Of a stretch of 14,978 bases of DNA, positions 1 to 6,119 are shown in pieces (the first letter of the stretch is position 1; every line of letters starts with the position of its first letter). The position numbers and the translations under genes were made by a program. The notes beneath the pieces were generated by a model. The model had not been told where the DNA came from and made no database searches. It worked only from the letters and a program-made list of their open reading frames with translations. This stretch comes from JBFWRK01 sp050248955 (GTDB taxonomy: Bacteria > Actinomycetota > Acidimicrobiia > Acidimicrobiales > Ilumatobacteraceae). The stretch lies in contig JBFWRK010000040.1 in NCBI GenBank assembly GCA_050248955.1, forward strand, positions 1 to 14,978. Direction: 5' to 3'.

Positions 1-196
1 TGCCGTCGAGCTGTGCCATGTGCTTCGTCACGACATCGGCGAGCAGGTCGTGATCCTTGACGCGCACGACGGCCATGATGTCGACCTCGCCGGCGACGGA
101 GTACACCTCGCTCACGCCGTCGATGTCGGCCAGCTCCTCGGCGAGGTGGGCGATGCGATCGGGGCGGGCGTCGATGAGCACGAAGGCGGTGACCAC
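1..196 (-). CDS. Stand-alone Lrp/AsnC ligand-binding (RAM) domain protein, 3' end cut by window edge
   Basis: The visible 65 residues begin VVTAFVLIDARPD and continue through IDGVSEVYSVAGEVDIMAVVRVKD, which is the alpha/beta RAM (AsnC_trans_reg) fold. No DNA-binding helix-turn-helix precedes it. Stand-alone RAM proteins of about 75-100 residues are common in actinobacteria. They are thought to bind small ligands such as amino acids or to modulate full-length Lrp proteins, but the ligand here is unknown. I chose the GTG at 196 because family members typically start M-V/I-T-A-F-V-L-I and because TACAGT (203-208, minus strand) lies exactly 6 nt upstream, as in a leaderless transcript. An in-frame ATG at 226 is the alternative and would add MEIDPPYSGA. 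The gene is divergent from the MOSC gene. The C-terminus lies outside the window. Confidence 0.8.
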   Translation of the reverse strand, partial: MVTAFVLIDARPDRIAHLAEELADIDGVSEVYSVAGEVDIMAVVRVKDHDLLADVVTKHMAQLDG

Positions 197-202
197 GGCG
201 CC

Positions 203-208
203 ACTGTA
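203..208 (-). promoter_or_regulatory. Candidate -10 box (TACAGT), leaderless arrangement
   Basis: TACAGT reads toward the RAM-domain gene and is followed by six bases (GGCGCC) and then GTG. This fits an actinobacterial TANNNT -10 element with transcription starting at the first base of the start codon. No -35 hexamer and no Shine-Dalgarno sequence are visible. Inference from spacing only. Confidence 0.4.
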
Positions 209-249
209 GGGCGGGTCGATCTCCATGCGAAGATGCGCACGTGGGGGAC

Positions 250-1089
250 ATGCAGCTCAGTGAGATCTGGCGCTATCCGGTGAAGTCGATGGCGGGCGAG
301 TCAGTGGCAACTGCCGAGCTCCGATCGCTCGGGCTCGACGGGGACCGCGGTTGGGCGACGCGCGACGAAGTGCGCGGTGGGATCCGCGGGGCGAAGAAGA
401 TCGGCGAGCTCATGCTCTGCTCGGCGCGGTACGTCGCCGGCATCGACGGACCCGTGCAGATCACACTGCCTGATGCGACGACGACCCGCTCCGACGATCC
501 CGACGTGAACGCGCGGCTCAGCGCGGCGCTCGACCACCAGGTCACCCTGTGGCCGCTGCAGCCCGCCACCGATCTCGACCACTACCGCCGAGGTCCGGCG
601 GACACCGCCGACGTGATGGTCGAGCTGCGGGCGATCTTCGGGCGCACCGACGAGGAGCCGCTCCCCGACTTCTCGGTGTTCCCGCCGGTGATCATGGAGT
701 TCGAGTCGCCACCGGGCACGTATCTGGACGCGTTCCCGCTCCACGTGCTCACCACGTCGGCCCTACGTGCAGTCGCCGAGGCGGTGCCCGACGCTGTGGT
801 CGACGTGTCGCGGTTCCGGCCCAACCTCGTCGTCGACACGGGTGACGCGAGCGGGCACCCGGAGTTCGAGTGGACCGGTCGGCGGGCACGGCTCGGCGGC
901 GCAGTCGTCGAGTTCGGTGCCGCGTGCCCGCGTTGCGTGATGATCACGCGGGCGGTCGCAGGAGGCATCCCCCAGGACCGCACGATCCTCCGTCACGTGG
1001 TGCGCGATCTCGAGCAGAACCTGGGCGTCTACGCGACCGTCGTCGAGGAAGGTCCGGTCGCGCTCGGCGATTCAGTCGAGTTCCTCTGA
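250..1089 (+). CDS. MOSC domain-containing protein (mARC/YcbX-like)
   Basis: This 279-residue protein starts MQLSEIWRYPVKSMAGE, the characteristic beginning of the MOSC N-terminal beta-barrel domain. It continues through a MOSC core containing RFRPNLVVD and CPRCVMITR (cysteines 226 and 229). The second of these aligns with the cysteine that ligates molybdenum in mARC-type proteins. Such proteins carry Moco and reduce N-hydroxylated substrates or act in sulfur transfer; the substrate here is unknown. The expected DPxTG after the TR motif is replaced by AVAGGIPQDRT, so the active-site loop deviates. I chose the ATG at 250 because the family starts three to four residues before the aromatic-YPVKS motif. 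An in-frame GTG at 241 would add three residues. The 3' end overlaps the converging small gene by 18 bp. Confidence 0.88.
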   Translation: MQLSEIWRYPVKSMAGESVATAELRSLGLDGDRGWATRDEVRGGIRGAKKIGELMLCSARYVAGIDGPVQITLPDATTTRSDDPDVNARLSAALDHQVTLWPLQPATDLDHYRRGPADTADVMVELRAIFGRTDEEPLPDFSVFPPVIMEFESPPGTYLDAFPLHVLTTSALRAVAEAVPDAVVDVSRFRPNLVVDTGDASGHPEFEWTGRRARLGGAVVEFGAACPRCVMITRAVAGGIPQDRTILRHVVRDLEQNLGVYATVVEEGPVALGDSVEFL

Positions 1090-1299
1090 TCCGGTCTGCA
1101 TGCCGCGCAGCACGTGCGCCGCCTTCTCGACCGCGCGGCGGGCCTGGGTGATCCGCTTCTCCGACGCCGGGCGCCCCGACGTGGTGCGGTCGGCGAGCGC
1201 TGCGCGGAGCGTCTCGATCGCGAGCTCGGCGAGCTCCTCTGCGATCGCGTCGAGCCGGTCGGCGATGTCATCGGCCTGCTCGTCGTGATGTGCTGTCAC
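1072..1299 (-). CDS. Small predicted helical protein, translationally coupled to glcF-like gene
   Basis: This is a 75-residue acidic/basic protein with no recognised family. The N-terminal half (residues about 5-38, ADDIADRLDAIAEELAELAIETLRAAL) looks like a continuous amphipathic helix or coiled coil. After a short SGRPASE linker there is a second, basic helix (KRITQARRAVEKAAHVLRGM). There is no signal peptide or membrane segment. The GTG start overlaps the TGA stop of the upstream iron-sulfur subunit as GTGA (4-bp overlap), so it is almost certainly in the same transcript and translated by re-initiation. Its stop lies inside the last codons of the convergent MOSC gene. The helical hairpin superficially resembles exodeoxyribonuclease VII small subunits, but the context does not support that. 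A role linked to GlcF is inference from coupling only. Confidence 0.65.
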   Translation of the reverse strand: MTAHHDEQADDIADRLDAIAEELAELAIETLRAALADRTTSGRPASEKRITQARRAVEKAAHVLRGMQTGSEELD

Positions 1300-2450
1300 C
1301 AGAGAGCCTCGGCGACGAGATCGAGTGGGTGGCGCACGTCGAGGCCGGCGGCCGCGAGGTGCATCGCGCAGCCGGGGTTCGCGCTGGCGACGACGGTCGC
1401 GCCCGAACGATCGACCGCGCGGGCGATCACGGCGAGCTTGCGATCCCTGATCTCGCCGGCGAGCTCGGGCTCGAGCGCGCTGTAGGCGCCGCCCGCGCCG
1501 CAGCAGAGCCCGTCGTCGTCGAGCTCGACGATCTCGGCGACGTGACCGAGGACGATGCGGACCGGCAGGTGCGCCTTCTGCACGTGGCGCAGGTGGCACG
1601 GGTCCTGCACGATGACCTTCCCGAGGCGGCGGGTCGGTGCCGGCAGGAGCGAGACGTGGTCGGCGAGCCACTCGTGCACGTCGAGGACCCGGGCCGAGAA
1701 CCGCTCGGCCTCCGGGGTGCCGAGCAGGTGGCCGTAGTCCTTCATCGCCGCGCCACAGCCGGCCGAGTTGACGAGCACCGGCGCCTCGCCCGGCATCGAC
1801 GCGATCACCCGCTCGGCGAGCCTGCGGGTCTCGTCGTCGAGGCCGGCGTGCACGTGCAACGCGCCGCAGCAGTCGCCGCCGCGACTCGGCAGCGCCACGG
1901 TCAACCCCGTCGCCTCGATGATCCGCTGCGTAGCCCGGTGCGTGTCCCGCAACCAGGCATCCATCACGCAACCGGTGAACAACCACACGTCGGTACCGGT
2001 CGCCTGCAGCCGTGCCGGCCTGCGGAGTGGCAGCCGCGGCAGGCCGACCCGACGGGGCACGAGGTGCAACCGTTGCGCAACGGCGAGCGCGGTCGATCCG
2101 ACGAGCAGCAGCCGGTGGTGGCCGAGGACGCGGTAGCCCAGGCGCTGCCACCAGGGAGCGATCCGCTTCGCCTCCGCGAGTGCGACCCGGGTGCCCTCCA
2201 TCAGCCGGCCGTACGGCACGCCGCTCGGGCAGGCGGGTTCGCAGCCCCGGCACTGGACACACGTCGACATGAAGTGCACGAACGGCTCGTCGACCTCGGC
2301 ACCCTCCCACTCGACGGCGCGCATCGCCGCGATCCGCCCCCGCGGCGAGAGCGCCTCCTCACCCGTGACGCGAAACGTCGGGCAGTGCGGCAGGCACAGG
2401 CCACAACCGACGCACGTGGCGAGCTCGGAGTCGACGAGGTTCAGCTTCAT
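1296..2450 (-). CDS. glcF: Glycolate oxidase iron-sulfur subunit (GlcF-like, CCG-domain protein)
   Basis: This 384-residue protein transfers electrons from the FAD subunits of glycolate dehydrogenase to the respiratory chain. The N-terminus carries two ferredoxin-type [4Fe-4S] motifs: C13-x2-C16-x2-C19-x3-C23 (CVGCGLCLPHC) and C64-x2-C67-x2-C70-x3-C74 (CVQCRGCEPACPSG). Two CCG cysteine-rich (DUF224) domains follow, with C194-C195 plus C232 and C285, C316-C317 plus C361. The order 2x4Fe-4S then 2xCCG and the length are typical of GlcF. The ATG at 2450 is chosen because MKLNLVDSELATC starts just before the first cluster. TACCGT at 2460-2465 lies 9 nt upstream and no Shine-Dalgarno is visible. 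The flavin subunits glcD and glcE are about 9.4 kb away on the same strand. An orphan CCG-type Fe-S oxidoreductase partnered with another dehydrogenase is the alternative. Confidence 0.85.
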   Translation of the reverse strand: MKLNLVDSELATCVGCGLCLPHCPTFRVTGEEALSPRGRIAAMRAVEWEGAEVDEPFVHFMSTCVQCRGCEPACPSGVPYGRLMEGTRVALAEAKRIAPWWQRLGYRVLGHHRLLLVGSTALAVAQRLHLVPRRVGLPRLPLRRPARLQATGTDVWLFTGCVMDAWLRDTHRATQRIIEATGLTVALPSRGGDCCGALHVHAGLDDETRRLAERVIASMPGEAPVLVNSAGCGAAMKDYGHLLGTPEAERFSARVLDVHEWLADHVSLLPAPTRRLGKVIVQDPCHLRHVQKAHLPVRIVLGHVAEIVELDDDGLCCGAGGAYSALEPELAGEIRDRKLAVIARAVDRSGATVVASANPGCAMHLAAAGLDVRHPLDLVAEALW

Positions 2451-2459
2451 GCAGCCAGC

Positions 2460-2465
2460 ACGGTA
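2460..2465 (-). promoter_or_regulatory. Candidate -10 box (TACCGT) for glcF-like gene
   Basis: On the minus strand TACCGT lies 9 nt before the ATG at 2450. The 31-bp divergent gap leaves room for no more than a very short leader, and there is no purine-rich ribosome site. The box sits in a small ACGG-TAC-CCGT dyad (2460-2470) that touches the opposing -10 box, so the two promoters would overlap. Confidence 0.35.
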
Positions 2466-2469
2466 CCCG

Positions 2470-2475
2470 TAGGTT
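2470..2475 (+). promoter_or_regulatory. Candidate -10 box (TAGGTT), leaderless arrangement for DNA glycosylase gene
   Basis: TAGGTT is followed by six bases (CGGCGC) and the GTG start at 2482. The local string CGTAGGTTCG closely matches CGTAGGCTCG before the DinB-like gene at 10367, with the same spacing. No Shine-Dalgarno sequence is present, so a leaderless mRNA is the simplest reading. Confidence 0.45.
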
Positions 2476-2481
2476 CGGCGC

Positions 2482-3285
2482 GTGCCAGAAGGCCACACGA
2501 TCCATCGCATCGCCAGGGAGCACTCGGCGCTGCTCGTCGGGAAGGCGGTCGGGGTGTCGAGCCCGCAGGGTCGCTTCGCCGCCGACGCGGCGCGGGTCGA
2601 CGGCGCGACGCTCGACAGCATCGAACCGTTCGGCAAACACCTCTTCTACTGGTGGGACACGGGCGAGATCGGCCACGTGCATCTCGGCCTGTTCGGCACG
2701 TTCCGGGTGAGCACTGGCGACGCGCCACCCGATCCGGTCGGCGCAGTGCGGATGAGGATGACCGTCGACGGTGTCGCGATCGACCTCGCCGGGCCGACCG
2801 CGTGCTCGATCGACCCACCGGACCAACGGGCAGCGATCATCGCACGGCTCGGTCCCGACCCGCTTCGACGCGACGCGCGGCCCGATGTGGCCATCGAGCG
2901 GATGCAGCGCCGTCGCCAGGCGATCGGCGCGCTGCTCCTCGACCAATCCGTCGTGTCCGGCGTCGGCAACGTCTACCGAGCAGAAGCGTTGTTCGTGAAC
3001 GGCATCCATCCCACACGCGCCGGGAAGGACTGCTCGAACGCCGAGCTCGAGGCGCTCTGGACGACCATCGTCGCGATGCTCCGCAAGGGTGTGAAGGACG
3101 GTCGCATCGTCACCGTCGCGCGGGCCGAGCTGCCGACGCGGTTGCCGCGGGGTCAGCGACCACGGCGCGGCGAGGCGACGTACGTCTACCACCGCGATCG
3201 GTGCCTGCGCTGTGGCACGCCGATCCAGACCATCGCGCTCGCCGGGCGGGCCTGCTACTTCTGCCCCACCTGCCAGCCGGCCTGA
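2482..3285 (+). CDS. Nei2/Fpg-family DNA glycosylase/AP lyase
   Basis: This 267-residue base-excision repair enzyme should remove oxidised bases and nick the abasic site. The N-terminus reads M-PEGHTIHRIA, so after Met removal it gives the catalytic Pro with the adjacent Glu. GHTIHR is typical of actinobacterial Nei2 rather than of Fpg, which usually has PELPEVE. Lys52 in FGKHLF matches the conserved beta-hairpin lysine. The helix-two-turn-helix region is LLLDQSVVSGVGNVYRAEALF. The C-terminal zinc finger is intact, with C241-x2-C244, 16 residues, then C261-x2-C264, plus an extra Cys258. The GTG start is fixed by the catalytic N-terminus. The gene is divergent from the glcF-like gene across 31 bp. 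Which lesion it prefers cannot be read from sequence. Confidence 0.92.
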   Translation: MPEGHTIHRIAREHSALLVGKAVGVSSPQGRFAADAARVDGATLDSIEPFGKHLFYWWDTGEIGHVHLGLFGTFRVSTGDAPPDPVGAVRMRMTVDGVAIDLAGPTACSIDPPDQRAAIIARLGPDPLRRDARPDVAIERMQRRRQAIGALLLDQSVVSGVGNVYRAEALFVNGIHPTRAGKDCSNAELEALWTTIVAMLRKGVKDGRIVTVARAELPTRLPRGQRPRRGEATYVYHRDRCLRCGTPIQTIALAGRACYFCPTCQPA

Positions 3286-3311
3286 GCCGGCCTGAGCCGG
3301 CCTGAGCCGGC
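3276..3311 (+). repeat. Tandem 10-bp repeat with four GCCGGC palindromes at a convergent gene end
   Basis: The unit CCTGAGCCGG occurs three times in a row (3281-3310), preceded by a partial unit, so GCCGGC recurs four times at exactly 10-bp spacing (3276, 3286, 3296, 3306). The first unit contains the stop codon of the DNA glycosylase. The stop of the converging lipoprotein gene lies 5 bp beyond the array. Any two neighbouring copies can form a 6-bp stem with a CTGA loop, so the array may act as a weak bidirectional terminator. It could equally be a replication-slippage product. Confidence 0.75.
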
Positions 3312-3315
3312 GCAG

Positions 3316-3894
3316 TCATGGCGCGACCAGCGCGCGGTAGTCGTCGCGCGACACGGGCCCGAGCGACGTGCTGCCGTCGGCCGCGGGCAGGCTGACGGCC
3401 TCGCCGTTGCGGACGAAGCGGACCTGACCGATGCCCGGCAGCCCCGTCAAGGTGAACACCATCTGCGCCACGGCGAAGAGCTGCTCGCTCGCCGGCACGT
3501 CGGCGAACCCGTCCGTGAGTTCCACCGAGGCGGTGCCGGCGGCGACGGACACCTCACCGACCTGATCCGCCCCCGTCCACGCGCTGCGTACGCCGAGCGG
3601 GTCGTCCGCTGTCGTGCCGGCGAGCAACGCGGCCACGACCGCCTCTCGTTCGAGTGGATCGGGCACGAGCCGCCGCACCGCGACGAGACCATCCTCGCGG
3701 ACCATCCACACGGACACCGACGTCTCCGCCGCGGCGACTGCGACGCTCGACGAGGTGGTCGCACCGAGCGGTTCGACGAGCGCCGGTGGGAGCCGCTCGG
3801 GGGCGATCACCCTCGGAGCGTCCTCGGCGGGCAGCCCGCACGCCGTGAGGAGGAGCAGCGCCGCGATCGCGGACGAACCGACCACGCGCATCAC
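3316..3894 (-). CDS. GerMN-domain lipoprotein (short LpqB-like) of a two-component operon
   Basis: This 192-residue exported lipoprotein has a short positive N-terminus, a hydrophobic stretch (residues 8-17) and a lipobox LLTAC with the lipidated cysteine at position 19. Roughly residues 55-170 resemble a GerMN/Spore_germination fold: an SVWMVREDGLVAVRR start, DPLEREAVVAALLAGTT, the SVAAGTASVELTDGF pair of strands, and FTLTGLPGIGQVRFVRNGE. The gene follows the sensor kinase with a GTGA overlap, and an ATG at 3891 directly after the GTG is an alternative start. In mtrA-mtrB-lpqB operons the third gene is LpqB, an approximately 580-residue GerMN plus beta-propeller lipoprotein that modulates MtrB. 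This one has the GerMN part only. A similar modulatory role at the outer membrane face is inference. Confidence 0.82.
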   Translation of the reverse strand: MMRVVGSSAIAALLLLTACGLPAEDAPRVIAPERLPPALVEPLGATTSSSVAVAAAETSVSVWMVREDGLVAVRRLVPDPLEREAVVAALLAGTTADDPLGVRSAWTGADQVGEVSVAAGTASVELTDGFADVPASEQLFAVAQMVFTLTGLPGIGQVRFVRNGEAVSLPAADGSTSLGPVSRDDYRALVAP

Positions 3895-5252
3895 GCGCGC
3901 CGCCGCGGGAGCTCGACCACGAACCGGGCCCCACCGCCCACCGCGTCCTCGATCCAGATCGAGCCGCCGTGGAGCCGCACGTGCTGCTCGACCAGCGCGA
4001 GGCCGAGCCCCGTGCCCTTCGTCATCGACGGGTTCGCCTCGGCGCTCCCGCGGTTGAAGCGCCCGAAGACCGCGCGCCGCTCCGCTTCGGGCACACCGGG
4101 TCCGGCATCCTCCACTGCGATCCTCACGACGTCGCGGTCGCCACTGATCTCGATGCGGGTCGGACCGCCGGCATAGCGGTTCGCGTTCTCGACGAGGTTG
4201 GCGACGATCCGTTCCAGGCGTCGGCGATCGACCGCGACCATCCCGGTCCGGGTCCCGACCGTGACGGTAGGTGCCTCGACGCCGAGCAGCGCGAGCTGCT
4301 CGCGCACGAACGCCTCGACGTCCACGTCGTCCGGGTCGAACGGGACGTCGCCGGCGTCGTACCGCGAGATCTCCAGCAGGTCGAGCACGAGTGCGCGGAA
4401 GTGGTCGACCTGGCTGCCGAGCACGCCGATCGCGAGACGGGCGCGCTCCGGCATCTCGGTGCGGCGGGCGAGGTCGGCGGCGGACGAGATCGCGGTCAAC
4501 GGCGTGCGGAGCTCGTGGCTGACATCGGAGGTGAACCGGATCTCACGGGCGACGCGCTCTTGGAGCGCCTCGGCCATGCGGTTGAACGACAGCGCCAACG
4601 GTTCGAGGTCGGGGTCGTCGGCGGCGTCCAGACGGGTGTCGAGCGAACCCGCGCTCAACTGCTCGGCCGCGGCCGAGACGTCCCGCAACGGCGACAGCAC
4701 GCGCCGGCTCATCGACCAGCCGCTCAGCGCCGTGAGGACGGCGGTCAGCGCGGCGGCCGCGGCGAGCGAGCCGGTGAGGACACGCAGCGTCCGGTCGAGC
4801 TCACGCAGCGGCGACAGCTCGAAGTACGCGCTCCCCACGGACGGCAGCGGGATGCCGACGACGAGGTAGGGCGCCTCGCCGATGTCGACGCGCTGCTGCG
4901 CCGACGACCCCGTCTGCACGAGCTCGAGCAACCGCTCGGGTACCTGCTCGGGTCCGATCTCGACCGCCGCGGAGTACCACTCGCCTTCGACGAGCAGCAG
5001 CGGCCGGCCCGGCTCGGCCACCGCCAACGCGCTCAACGCGTCGCGCGGCGCACTGTCCGGGCCTTCGAGGATCGCCTTCGCGACGCCGGCGTTCACCGCT
5101 GCTTGGCGGACAGCGAGGTCCTCGCGCTGCACGGTGAGGTAGCGCCGCGCGAGCTGGTACGTGAGGAGGCCCATCGCCGACGCGGCGATCAGCCCGAGCA
5201 TCGCGAGGGCCAGTGCGCCGCGGACCCGCAGCCCGAGACGTACGCGCATCAC
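3891..5252 (-). CDS. HisKA-type sensor histidine kinase (MtrB-like)
   Basis: This 453-residue membrane sensor kinase has TM1 at about residues 12-31, an extracytoplasmic sensor of about 125 residues, TM2 at about 159-178 and HAMP at about 180-232. The HisKA domain carries the phospho-acceptor His246 in FTSDVSHELRTPLT. The HATPase_c domain has an N-box (NLVENANRY, 352-360), G1 box (DAGPGVP, 382-388) and G2 box (GTGLGLALVEQ, 413-423). All catalytic boxes are intact, so it should autophosphorylate and signal to the adjacent regulator. The start overlaps the regulator stop as GTGATG, giving two adjacent possible starts (GTG 5252 or ATG 5249). The order and the downstream lipoprotein suggest an MtrB-like system. 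The stimulus is unknown, and an orthologous function is not proved. Confidence 0.9.
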   Translation of the reverse strand: MMRVRLGLRVRGALALAMLGLIAASAMGLLTYQLARRYLTVQREDLAVRQAAVNAGVAKAILEGPDSAPRDALSALAVAEPGRPLLLVEGEWYSAAVEIGPEQVPERLLELVQTGSSAQQRVDIGEAPYLVVGIPLPSVGSAYFELSPLRELDRTLRVLTGSLAAAAALTAVLTALSGWSMSRRVLSPLRDVSAAAEQLSAGSLDTRLDAADDPDLEPLALSFNRMAEALQERVAREIRFTSDVSHELRTPLTAISSAADLARRTEMPERARLAIGVLGSQVDHFRALVLDLLEISRYDAGDVPFDPDDVDVEAFVREQLALLGVEAPTVTVGTRTGMVAVDRRRLERIVANLVENANRYAGGPTRIEISGDRDVVRIAVEDAGPGVPEAERRAVFGRFNRGSAEANPSMTKGTGLGLALVEQHVRLHGGSIWIEDAVGGGARFVVELPRRRA

Positions 5253-5929
5253 GCGACGAACTTGTAGCCCATGCCGCGCACCGTCAGCAGCAGCCGCGGG
5301 TTCGCGGGGTCGGTCTCGATCTTCGTCCGCAACCGCCGGACGTGGGCGTCGACGAGGCGTCCGTCGCCTGCGTAGTCGTACTCCCAGACCTGCTCCAGCA
5401 GCTGGTCCCGGCTGTACACCCGGTTCGGGTTCGACATGAAGTGCATCAGCAGGCGGTACTCGGTGCGCGTGAGGTCGACCGGCTTGCCGTCGATCAGCAC
5501 GAGCGCCTCTGCTGAGCGCAGTTCGAGCGGGCCCAGCCGCAGCACCCCGGACTCGCGCAACAAGCCGTGCGACCGGCGCAGCTGCACTCGCAGCCGGGCC
5601 AGCAGCTCGCGCTCGACGAACGGCTTCGTGACGTAGTCGTCAGCACCTGCTTCGAGCCCGGCGACGACGTCGTGCGAGTCGTCGTGCGCGGTGAGCATCA
5701 CGATCGGCACGTCGCTGCTCTTGCGGACGACGCGGCAGACCTCGAAGCCGTTCGCCTTCGGCAGGCGCACGTCGAGCAGGATGAGATCGACGTGCTCCTC
5801 ACCGAAGCGCGCGATCGCCTGCTCTCCGTCGCCCGCCTCCAGGACGCCGTACCCCTCGTCTTCGAGCAACATCCGCAACAGGAAGCGCACGTCGGGCTCG
5901 TCCTCCACCACCAGGATCCTCGCAAGCAC
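5249..5929 (-). CDS. OmpR/PhoB-family response regulator (MtrA-like)
   Basis: This 226-residue DNA-binding regulator has an N-terminal receiver with the acidic pair E9-D10, phospho-acceptor Asp53 (LILLDVRLP), Thr80 (VMLTAHDD) and Lys102 (YVTKPF). The C-terminal winged helix runs from about residue 133 to the end, with LTRTEYRLLMHFMSNPNRVYSRDQLLEQVW and VDAHVRRLRTKIE...VRGMGYKF. The frame is open for another 47 codons upstream, but GTG 5929 is chosen because GGAGG (5938-5942, minus strand) lies 8 nt before it and the receiver begins immediately after. It heads the operon regulator-kinase-lipoprotein. The divergent control region shared with otsA contains a 7-2-7 dyad. Genes controlled cannot be inferred, although otsA is a possible neighbour target. 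Confidence 0.92.
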   Translation of the reverse strand: MLARILVVEDEPDVRFLLRMLLEDEGYGVLEAGDGEQAIARFGEEHVDLILLDVRLPKANGFEVCRVVRKSSDVPIVMLTAHDDSHDVVAGLEAGADDYVTKPFVERELLARLRVQLRRSHGLLRESGVLRLGPLELRSAEALVLIDGKPVDLTRTEYRLLMHFMSNPNRVYSRDQLLEQVWEYDYAGDGRLVDAHVRRLRTKIETDPANPRLLLTVRGMGYKFVA

Positions 5930-5949
5930 GGCTACCACCTCCGGCTCAG

Positions 5950-5955
5950 ACGCTA
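5950..5955 (-). promoter_or_regulatory. Candidate -10 box (TAGCGT) for the two-component operon
   Basis: On the minus strand TAGCGT lies 7 nt ahead of the GGAGG ribosome site of the response-regulator gene. This implies a very short leader of about 14-20 nt. The same hexamer precedes the cysteine-rich gene at 14206. No convincing -35 element is seen. Confidence 0.3.
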
Positions 5956-5995
5956 GGCGAGTGCAGTGCGGGAAACGGCGGCAGGCACACGCAGC

Positions 5996-6011
5996 GTGGT
6001 GCGAGCACCAC
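5996..6011. promoter_or_regulatory. Operator-like dyad GTGGTGC-GA-GCACCAC in a divergent control region
   Basis: This is a perfect 7-bp inverted repeat with a 2-bp centre (16 bp in all). It lies between the response-regulator operon (start 5929, minus) and otsA (start 6120, plus). Size and symmetry fit a dimeric repressor or activator site. The binding protein is unknown. OmpR-family regulators normally prefer direct repeats, so this is less likely to be an autoregulatory site. Confidence 0.4.
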
Positions 6012-6119
6012 TCGCGCGGGCGAATCGCCATGAAACTGTCACACAAGCACAATGAGCCAGGAGTAGTCACCGGATTGCTTGGGTACGGAGGGTGCTGCCC
6101 GCAACCGAGGAGAGCCGTC

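Noticed and set aside
241..249. Upstream GTG start for the MOSC gene
   Set aside because: The family begins directly at M-x-L/V-S-E-aromatic-x-YPVKS; GTG would add only three residues and has only a weak GAAG upstream. It remains a minor alternative.
1290..3305. Long open plus-strand frame antisense to glcF and overlapping the glycosylase
   Set aside because: Its translation is arginine/proline-rich and featureless, while the minus-strand frame carries all glcF cysteine motifs; it is a GC-bias shadow.
3969..5267. Long open plus-strand frame antisense to the sensor kinase
   Set aside because: No domain signatures; the opposite strand has all HisKA and HATPase boxes and proper stop/start overlaps.
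6038..6071. MtrA binding site called from GTCACA and GTCACC
   Set aside because: Two half-words 28 bp apart are too weak to annotate as a site; kept only as part of a finding.
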